From CAYWVR01 sp964461715 (GTDB lineage Bacteria; Planctomycetota; Phycisphaerae; FEN-1346): 36,921 nucleotides of DNA. Positions 27,063 through 36,921 of the stretch are shown piece after piece. The stretch lies in the NCBI GenBank assembly GCA_964461715.1, contig CAYWVR010000031.1, positions 1 through 36,921 on the forward strand, given 5' to 3'. The translations under genes and the position numbers were made by a program. The notes beneath the pieces were generated by a model. The model was not told the DNA's origin, searched no databases, and worked only from the letters and a program-made list of their open reading frames with translations. How positions within the stretch are numbered: position 1 is the stretch's first letter; every line of letters starts with the position of its first letter.

Positions 27063-28226
27063 CTAAGACCCCGCCCCGAACACGATCACCGTCCGGCCGC
27101 GCGCGGGATACACCGTCACGTCCCGACCGGCTCCGAGGGCCGCGTCCCGCGTCGACTCCTGGCCGTCGAGCTGATAGGCGGCGTCGTTGGCGGTCTCGAT
27201 GCGCTGTTCGCGGGTCTTGCCGTCGTCGCCGGCGACCTCGACCCCGAGCGCCCCGTCCTCGACCCGCTTGATGCGGCCGCGGACCGCCTGGTCCATCGAC
27301 CGCACGAACACCTTGTGCGGGGCGGTCCCGCTCCGATAGTAGCAGAGCAACGCGTGCCTCCCGGGCCGCGCGGCCAGGGCCACGGGGCCGACCTTCCCGT
27401 CGAGGACGAAGGTGACCTTGCGGCTGGTGGCGGTGATCTCGGCCTCCTCGCCCATGGTGCGGCGGGCGCGGATCGTCGCGCCGACGTCGATGAAGCCGCC
27501 GGGGTTGTCGGTCTCGATGCCCAGCATGACAACCTCCGTGGTGAGCCGGTTCGCGAGTCCTCGCTTGCCCTCCTCGGCCGTCGGTAGCGTCTCAGGATCG
27601 AACGCCGACTCCGCCGTCCGGACGGCGACGATCTGGCCGCGCGGCGGATGGACCTGGGCCCACCGGCCCGCGACGAGGGCGGAGGCGGCGTCGGCGGGCT
27701 TCTCTTCGATCCGGAAGGCCGTCGCGTCGCCGTAGGCGACCTTCGCGACGACGGGCGGGTTCGCCTCGATGTGATGGTCCTTGTCCGTCAGGTGGACCTT
27801 CAGGTCGAAGGTCTTCCCCGCCGCGTCGTGGGCGACGATCTCGCCCCACTGGAAGTCGGGGGTCGTAAAGAGGTCGAGCCAGGTATCCTCGTAGAAGTAG
27901 CCCCACGCCCCCGGCCGCAGGGCCTTCGCGAACGCCTCGGCCCCGATCAGACGCGAGTTCAGGACCGGGGCCGTCCCGCGGGTCATGACGCGGCGGGTGA
28001 TGGTCTCGCCGGCCTTCGAGTCGCGCCCGAAGCCCTTGACGCTGATATAATCGAGGTAATCGATGCGGACGGTAAAGCGCGCGAGCGTGTCGCGCCGGGC
28101 CGTATGGTCGACCTCCACCACCTCCCCCCCGAACGCCGCCGTGCTCGCCTCGGCGCGCGGCACGGGGGCGCAGACCATCGCAAGTGCGACCAGAAAACCG
28201 ACCGAAAAGACGCGGCACCCGTTCAT
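27063..28226 (-). CDS. Secreted protein of unknown function with repeated small modules
   Basis: I do not recognise this 387-aa protein. It has a clear Sec signal peptide (hydrophobic core about 8-20, probable cleavage after AEA at residue 27). Two stretches share a pattern: about 128-203 (GEIVAHDAAGKTFDL to HPPRGQIVAVR) and about 317-384 (GRIKRVEDGALGVEV to YPARGRTVIVFG). Each opens with G-x-I/V and ends with a G-R-x-V...P-x-R-G-x-V strand, and a shorter version starts at residue 33 (GGEVVEVDHTAR). This suggests small beta-barrel-like repeats, by inference only. The ATG at 28226 is supported by AGGAGGT 6 nt upstream. A periplasmic or cell-surface role is likely. No operon partner is apparent. 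Confidence 0.75.
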   Translation of the reverse strand: MNGCRVFSVGFLVALAMVCAPVPRAEASTAAFGGEVVEVDHTARRDTLARFTVRIDYLDYISVKGFGRDSKAGETITRRVMTRGTAPVLNSRLIGAEAFAKALRPGAWGYFYEDTWLDLFTTPDFQWGEIVAHDAAGKTFDLKVHLTDKDHHIEANPPVVAKVAYGDATAFRIEEKPADAASALVAGRWAQVHPPRGQIVAVRTAESAFDPETLPTAEEGKRGLANRLTTEVVMLGIETDNPGGFIDVGATIRARRTMGEEAEITATSRKVTFVLDGKVGPVALAARPGRHALLCYYRSGTAPHKVFVRSMDQAVRGRIKRVEDGALGVEVAGDDGKTREQRIETANDAAYQLDGQESTRDAALGAGRDVTVYPARGRTVIVFGAGS

Positions 28227-28698
28227 GCGCAGACCTCCTATCCAAAGGATGCGTCGAACGCATGAACCGCGGCCAGGGGTGAGGGTTACGCGGGATGACG
28301 GGGCGGCGACGTCGTCGCGGCGCACGTTACCGGCGGCGGCGGGCCCCGGCCCAAGCGCGAGAAGAACGACGCCATACATGCGTACATATCGCGCTGCGGT
28401 CTTCCTGCGATGTGATTTCAGTGTACGTGCGCGGCACGGGCCGGCCGGTGTCGCAAACGAGAAGGTCTCTTACGCGTGAGCGTCACGTCGCGGTGCCACG
28501 GCACGCGGAACGGGGGCCGAAAGGGGTCAAGAAGGGCCAAGTTCGTGTAAGAAAGTCTGCAGAAGTCGTGAGAAGGGGGCTGGTACCCCCCAAAAAGTCG
28601 CAGAAAGTGTGTCGCGGAGGGATAAACCATTTCCTGAATTGCGTCAAACGGTGTGGCCGTCCGGGCGGCCTCGGGCGCGAAAGGGGATGCATTCGGGG

Positions 28699-28716
28699 GG
28701 CGATGTATACATCGCC
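28699..28716. promoter_or_regulatory. 18-bp perfect palindrome, operator-like
   Basis: GGCGATGTATACATCGCC reads identically on both strands. Its TGTATACA core recurs as CGTATACA, centred 12 bp further right. Such symmetry suits a dimeric regulator, but no regulator gene lies nearby. It could equally form an RNA hairpin in the gltD 3' region. Confidence 0.35.
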
Positions 28717-28725
28717 GTATACAGG

Positions 28726-28743
28726 GTGGGGAAAATTCCCCAC
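28726..28743 (-). terminator. Inverted repeat just after gltD, possible terminator
   Basis: GTGGGGAA and TTCCCCAC form 8-bp arms around two bases, four bases past the gltD stop. No T-run follows on the minus strand, so intrinsic termination is uncertain. Confidence 0.4.
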
Positions 28744-28747
28744 TCCG

Positions 28748-30167
28748 TCAGGAGGCATCGGCTAGCCATGTGTCGATGTAATCGGCGGCCTCCCGCCCGT
28801 GGGCGATCGCCCGGACCACCAGCGACGCCCCGGTCATCGCGTCGCCCGCCGAAAACACCCCGGGGACGCTCGTGGCGTAGTCGGTGACTCTCAGATTGCC
28901 GCGATCGTCCGTTTCGAGCTCCAGATCGCGGACCAGCCGCCCGTGCTCGGCATGGACGAAACCCATCGCCAGGAGCACCAGATCGGCCTTCAGCTCGAAT
29001 TCCGTGCCTTCGCGCTCGGTGAATTTGGGCCGCCCGCGGGGCCCGTCGGACCAGTCCAGTCGGACGCATTCGAGGGCCCGCACGCGGGTGCCCTGTCCCA
29101 GAAAACGCCGCGTTTGGCAGCTCCAGAGGCGTTTACAGCCCTCTTCGTGGCTGGTGGCGGTGCGAAGGATGTTGGGCCAGGTGGGCCAGGGATTGTCGGG
29201 CTTTCGCCACGCGGGGGGTTCCGGGAGGAGCTCGATCTGGGTGATGGAGGCGGCCCCCTGGCGGCGAGAGGTGCCGACGCAATCGGCTCCCGTGTCGCCG
29301 CCCCCGATGATGACGACGTCCTTGCCGGCGGCGTTGATGCGTATGTCGTAAGGTACGTCCAGAGCGTCATTTAGGCGATTCTGCTGGGTCAGGAACTCCA
29401 TGGCGAAGTGGATGCCTTCGAGGCCTCGGCCGGGCACCGGCAGGTCCCGTGGAACGGCCGCGCCGGTGGTCAGGAGCACCGCGTCGAAGCTGCGGCGGAG
29501 GTAGCGCGCGGAGAGGTCGACGCCCACCTCGACGCCGGTCTCGAAGACGACGCGCTCGGCCTTCATTTGCTCGAGTCGCCGGTCGAGAACCGTCTTTTCG
29601 AGCTTGTAATCGGGGATTCCGTAGCGGAGGATGCCGCCGATTTTCGGGGCCTTTTCGAGGACCGTCACGTCGTGGCCGGCGCGGGCGAGCTGCTGGGCGG
29701 CCGCGAGGCCGGCCGGGCCGCTCCCGACGACGGCAATTCGTTTTCCCGTCCGGACTTGCGCGGGTTCGGGACGAATCCAGCCCTCCTCCCAGCCTCTCTC
29801 GACGATCTGGAGCTCGATGTGGCGGATGGAGACCGGATCGATGTTGACGGCCAGGCTGCAGGAAGCCTCGCAGGGGGCCGGACAGATGCGTCCGGTGACC
29901 TCCGGGAAGTTATTGGTGGCGTGCAATAGGTCTAGCGCCCGCCGCCAGTGGCCCCGGTAGACGGCATCGTTGAACTCCGGGATGCGGTTGGCGAGGGGGC
30001 ATCCGTGGGCGTGGCAATAGGGGATGCCGCACTCCATGCAACGGGCGGCTTGGTCGCGGAGTTCGTCCGGGGAGAGACGTCCCTCGATCTCTCGATAATC
30101 GCGTACCCGCTCATCGACGGGCCGTTTGGGGGCGTTATGGCGCTCGTGCTCCAGGAATCCCGTGGGG

Positions 30168-30175
<8 letters not shown>
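28748..30175 (-). CDS. gltD: Glutamate synthase small subunit
   Basis: GltD passes electrons from NADPH through FAD and Fe-S clusters to GltB, which makes glutamate from glutamine and 2-oxoglutarate. The 475-aa protein has the N-terminal Fe-S cysteines CMECGIPYCHAHGCP and CPAPCEASC. The FAD-binding VVGSGPAGLAAAQQLARAG is near residue 145, the NADPH-binding VVIIGGGDTGADCVGTSRRQ lies mid-protein, and VFSAGDAMTGASLVVRAI is near the C terminus. The ATG at 30175 lies inside the end of gltB (8-nt overlap), with GAGGAGGT 6 nt upstream. The frame stays open upstream, but that part is within gltB. Confidence 0.96.
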
Positions 30176-34757
<4,582 letters not shown>

Positions 34758-34824
34758 GGGGTGCCCCGTCGCTTTTCGTCGTGAGGGTCGCGTCCGGATC
34801 GTCTCGGGCGCGAAATCCTACGGC

Positions 34825-34852
34825 ATTGTAGGTCCGGGGGGCCGCGGGGCAA
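34825..34852 (-). promoter_or_regulatory. Sigma-70-type promoter for gltBD
   Basis: On the minus strand TTGCCC (34852-34847) and TACAAT (34830-34825) are separated by 16 nt. The -10 box matches five of six bases, the -35 box four of six. The start near 34818 leaves a leader of about 60 nt. If used, gltBD can be expressed independently of glnA. Confidence 0.5.
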
Positions 34853-34949
34853 CGGCGCAGGGCGAATTCTTCGGGGAAATCACGCCGCCTGCGTCCGTGC
34901 GTGCGGGTCCCCGGACCGGGGAAGAGGTCCGGTCCCGCTGGGAACCGCA

Positions 34950-34974
34950 GGGGCGCCCCACCGTGGGGCGCCCC
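34950..34974. terminator. Strong GC-rich hairpin between glnA and gltB
   Basis: GGGGCGCCCCA (34950-34960), loop CCG, TGGGGCGCCCC (34964-34974): 11 perfect base pairs with a 3-nt loop. On the minus strand it comes just after the long-range stem at 34980-35131. There is no T-run, so it may stop transcription only weakly or protect a 3' end. Confidence 0.5.
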
Positions 34975-34979
34975 CTTGG

Positions 34980-35131
34980 CCACGCAAGAGGGACACGACC
35001 CTCTAGTCCACGGGTTCAGCGGCTCCGGAGACTCCGCGCGGTCGGGCTTCGGTCGCACGCGGCGTCGAATGGGTCCTGGCGTCTCATGGGTTCGTGTCCC
35101 TTTCCTGTCCCGATTCGAGGCTCTTGCGTGG
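34980..35131 (-). ncRNA. Candidate structured RNA (or 3' element of glnA) with nested long-range stems
   Basis: The outer arms CCACGCAAGAG (34980-34990) and CTCTTGCGTGG (35121-35131) are perfect 11-bp complements 130 nt apart. A second helix sits inside them: GGACACGA plus CCC (34991-35001) pairs with GGG, a one-base bulge, then TCGTGTCC (35088-35099). Further inside, 35030-35038 pairs with 35058-35066 with one mismatch. A 21-nt unpaired segment (35100-35120) lies on one side only. The minus strand also has a 14-nt near-repeat at 17-nt spacing (35061-35074 and 35078-35091). Two adjacent 11-bp helices are hard to explain by chance. It matches no tRNA, tmRNA, SRP, RNase P or known glutamine riboswitch pattern that I can recall. 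Strand is inferred from the neighbours. Confidence 0.5.
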
Positions 35132-35201
35132 GGTCGGCGCCCAGGCGCGGCCGATGGGGCGAGGGCCGCGCCCGGGCGGGGCGGTGCAACCAGACATCGA
35201 A

Positions 35202-36620
35202 TCAGCTATCGTAGTAAAGATTGAACTCGTACGGGTGCGGGCGCAGGGCCATCTCGTCCAGCTCGTTATCCCGTTTCCAGTTGATCCAGCCCTGCACGAG
35301 GTCGTCCGTGAACACCTCGCCCTTGGTAAGGAAGGCGTGATCGGTCTCCAAGGCGTCGACCGCCTCCTCCAGCGATCCCGGCGTCTTGGGGTAGTTCTCG
35401 AGCTCCTCACGGCTCATCTCGTAGATGTCCCGGTCGAGGGTCTCGCCGGGCTGGATTTTGTTCTCGATACCGTCGAGCGCGGCCATGAGCATGGCCGTCC
35501 AGGCCAGGTACCCGTTGGCCGTGGGGTCGGGACAGCGGAATTCGAGCCGCTTGGCCTTGGGATTGGAGCTGTACATGGGGATTCGCACGGCCGCGGAGCG
35601 GTTCCGGGCGCTCATCACAAGGTTCACCGGCGCCTCGAAGCCCGGGACGAGGCGGCGATAGGAGTTCGTCGTCGGGGCCGCGAAGGCCAGGATGGCCGGG
35701 GCGTGCTTCAGGATGCCGCCGGCGGCCCAGAGGCCCAGGTCCGAGAGGCCCGCGTAGCCGTCGCCCGCGAACAGCGGCTCATCGTCCTTCCACAGCGAGA
35801 AGTGGCTGTGCATGCCGGAGCCGTTGTCCTCGAAGACCGGCTTGGGCATGAAGGTGACGGTCTTCCCGGCCCGCTTGGCCACGTTCTTGATGATGTACTT
35901 ATACCAGAGGAACTGGTCGGCCATTTTGAGGAGAGGGCCGTACTGCATGTCGATTTCGCTCTGCCCGGCCGTGGCCACCTCGTGGTGGTGGGCCTCGATG
36001 ACGATGCCGAGCTTGCGCATCTCGTCCACCATCTCGCCCCGCAGATCGTGGTACGTGTCGGTGGGCGAGACGGGGAAGTAACCGCCCTTGAAACTGGGTT
36101 TGTAGCCGAGGTTGGGTTCTTCGAAACGGGCGGTGTTCCAAGCCCCCTCGACCGAGTCGATCTGGTACATGCCCGTGTGCTGGTTCTGTTGGTAGCGGAC
36201 CTCGTCGAAAATGAAGAATTCCGGCTCGGGCCCGATGAAAACGGTGTCGGCGATGCCCGTCTTCTTCAGGTACGCCTCGCCCTTGCGGGCCACGTGGCGC
36301 GGGTCGCGGGTGTAGTCGTCCCGGGTGACGGGGTCGACGATATTGGCGATGACGCTGACGGTGGGCTTCGCGAAGAAGGGGTCGATGCAAGCCGTCGCCG
36401 GGTCGGGCACGGCCATCATGTCGGAGACGTGGATGCTCTGCCATCCACGGATGGAGGAGCCGTCGAAGCCGACGCCCTCCTCGAAGGTGTCCTCGTCCCA
36501 GGTCTCGACGGGGTAGGAGCAGTGCTGCCAGGTTCCGAGGAGGTCGCAGAACTTCAGGTCGACCATGTCGGCCCCGTGCTTCTTGGCGTAGTCAAAGAAG
36601 TCCTTCGGGGTCATGCTCAT
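35202..36620 (-). CDS. glnA: Glutamine synthetase, type I
   Basis: GlnA condenses glutamate and ammonia with ATP. The 472-aa length is that of dodecameric GSI. Motifs are GFDGSSIRGWQSIHVSDM (about 50-67), FFIFDEVRY, HHHEVATAGQSEID, the glycine/ATP block NGSGMHSHFSLWKDD, and KRLEFRCPDPTANGYLA. Tyr in RDIYEMSREE aligns with the adenylylated Tyr397 of E. coli, so it is probably GSI-beta and may be covalently regulated. The C terminus EFNLYYDS is canonical. The ATG at 36620 has AAAGGA 8 nt upstream; the frame stays open upstream but without family similarity. A sigma-54 promoter lies about 120 nt upstream. Together with gltBD it forms the GS-GOGAT pathway. Confidence 0.97.
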   Translation of the reverse strand: MSMTPKDFFDYAKKHGADMVDLKFCDLLGTWQHCSYPVETWDEDTFEEGVGFDGSSIRGWQSIHVSDMMAVPDPATACIDPFFAKPTVSVIANIVDPVTRDDYTRDPRHVARKGEAYLKKTGIADTVFIGPEPEFFIFDEVRYQQNQHTGMYQIDSVEGAWNTARFEEPNLGYKPSFKGGYFPVSPTDTYHDLRGEMVDEMRKLGIVIEAHHHEVATAGQSEIDMQYGPLLKMADQFLWYKYIIKNVAKRAGKTVTFMPKPVFEDNGSGMHSHFSLWKDDEPLFAGDGYAGLSDLGLWAAGGILKHAPAILAFAAPTTNSYRRLVPGFEAPVNLVMSARNRSAAVRIPMYSSNPKAKRLEFRCPDPTANGYLAWTAMLMAALDGIENKIQPGETLDRDIYEMSREELENYPKTPGSLEEAVDALETDHAFLTKGEVFTDDLVQGWINWKRDNELDEMALRPHPYEFNLYYDS

Positions 36621-36661
36621 CGCGCGTTCCTTTCGAGTCGTGCCCACCGCTGCGTGCGTGA

Positions 36662-36721
36662 GGGGCCGTGTCCGGGTCCGGCTGCCTTTCGTTAAGAGGT
36701 CCGCGCGTGGACGCGGGCCCC
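36662..36721 (-). promoter_or_regulatory. Potential hairpin in the glnA leader
   Basis: On the minus strand GGGGCCCGCGTCC (36721-36709) can pair with GGACACGGCCCC (36673-36662), with one bulged base and one mismatch, enclosing 35 nt. It would lie about 10 nt after the predicted sigma-54 start. A role in expression is inference. Confidence 0.3.
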
Positions 36722-36740
36722 GGTCCTGTCCGCACCCATC

Positions 36741-36757
36741 TGCAAGCGCCGTGCCAA
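36741..36757 (-). promoter_or_regulatory. Sigma-54 (RpoN) promoter of glnA
   Basis: The minus strand reads TTGGCACGGCGCTTGCA: a perfect -24 element TGGCAC, five bases, and a -12 element TTGCA with the required GG and GC dinucleotides at correct spacing. Transcription should start near 36730, leaving a leader of about 110 nt. Sigma-54 control needs an activator such as NtrC; no clear NtrC site was found in the remaining 164 nt. Confidence 0.85.
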
Positions 36758-36921
36758 AGCCAGCATCGGGCCCTGACGCGGCCTTGAGACGCTTTCTGCT
36801 GCCAGAATCCCACCGTCGCGTAGGTTTTCGGCCCGTTGTCGTACGGGAATGTAGGTTCTTGGGGTCATCCGATGGCCTCACTTCCCGTCTCGCCGGTGCG
36901 GATGCGGATGCACTGCGAGAG
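36758..36921. other. Upstream region of glnA at the window edge
   Basis: Nothing coding is supported in this stretch. It is where an activator binding site for the sigma-54 promoter would be expected, but no convincing inverted repeat of NtrC type is present before the window ends. Confidence 0.5.

Larger units (their letters stand above)
28227..28747. other. 521-nt non-coding region between gltD and the secreted-protein gene
   Basis: No frame here looks like a gene; open frames on both strands lack domain-like composition. The left third is G+C rich. From about 28500 the plus strand becomes purine-rich with lower G+C. It contains a hairpin (GGGGG 28575-28579 with CCCCC 28586-28590) and an imperfect direct repeat (AAAGTCTGCAGAAGTCGTG at 28552 and AAAGTCGCAGAAAGTGTG at 28594). 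There is a GGCCG/CGGCC hairpin near 28655-28670 and the palindromes listed separately. It presumably holds the promoter of the secreted-protein gene, but no convincing one was found. Confidence 0.5.
34758..35201. other. 444-nt glnA-gltB intergenic region
   Basis: No gene is supported here. It holds the gltB promoter candidate (34825-34852), a strong GC hairpin (34950-34974) and a long-range complementary element (34980-35131), each described separately. The 70 nt next to the glnA stop (35132-35201) show nothing beyond high G+C. Confidence 0.6.

Noticed and set aside
34980..35060. Possible tRNA (CGGGTTCAGC resembles a T-arm)
   Set aside because: No acceptor stem, D-arm or anticodon arm of correct geometry can be built around it, and there is no CCA-adjacent 7-bp stem.
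36896..36913. NtrC-type enhancer upstream of the glnA sigma-54 promoter
   Set aside because: GTGC and GCAC half-sites are present but in the wrong orientation and spacing for the NtrC consensus.

Overview
The window is high-G+C bacterial DNA packed with housekeeping and envelope genes. It most resembles Planctomycetota, perhaps a Phycisphaerae-like lineage. The evidence is a lipid A/heptose LPS core operon, a pair of formylglycine-type sulfatases (one with a twin-arginine leader), a long membrane pyrophosphatase, GatCAB and a sigma-54 glnA promoter. This placement is an inference from gene content, not a marker-gene result. No transposase, integrase, phage gene, rRNA or tRNA was recognised.

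Left end (1-900). The window opens in the leader-distal end of a CRISPR array with type I-E geometry: two identical 29-nt repeats separated by a 32-nt spacer. No cas gene is in view. A sugar phosphate isomerase/epimerase-like TIM-barrel gene starts 22 nt after the last repeat.

Plus-strand housekeeping block (1094-10340). In order: a K+-dependent-type membrane pyrophosphatase with a large extra loop, rsfS, argS, queE, zinc-ribbon rpmB behind a recognisable promoter, then gatC-gatA-gatB in overlapping order. RsfS, ArgS, L28 and GatCAB all serve translation. GatCAB implies that Asn-tRNA and/or Gln-tRNA is made by transamidation.

Minus-strand envelope operon (22369 down to 10347). A promoter with a consensus -35 box (TTGACA) precedes icd. 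Then follow lpxK, a conserved gene with deoxyhypusine-synthase-like sequence, hldE, gmhA, a gmhB fusion, a waaF-like heptosyltransferase, a GT2, a double Kdo/heptose-kinase-like protein, a waaG-like GT4 and plsY. Several junctions overlap by 4 nt (GTGA or ATGA). Together they make heptose precursors, phosphorylate lipid A, assemble and phosphorylate the LPS core, and feed phospholipid synthesis. The two fusions and the deoxyhypusine-synthase-like gene are the least ordinary parts.

Middle (22471-28226). Two overlapping sulfatases on the minus strand diverge from an RNase D gene. RNase D converges, across a 14-bp perfect inverted repeat, on an unrecognised secreted protein built of repeated modules. 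A 521-nt non-coding stretch with palindromes follows.

Right end (28748-36921). A nitrogen-assimilation block on the minus strand: glnA, then gltB and gltD. glnA has a consensus sigma-54 promoter (TGGCAC-N5-TTGCA) and a potential leader hairpin. Between glnA and gltB lies a roughly 150-nt element with long nested complementary arms next to a strong GC hairpin. It is a candidate structured RNA and one of the best leads in the window.
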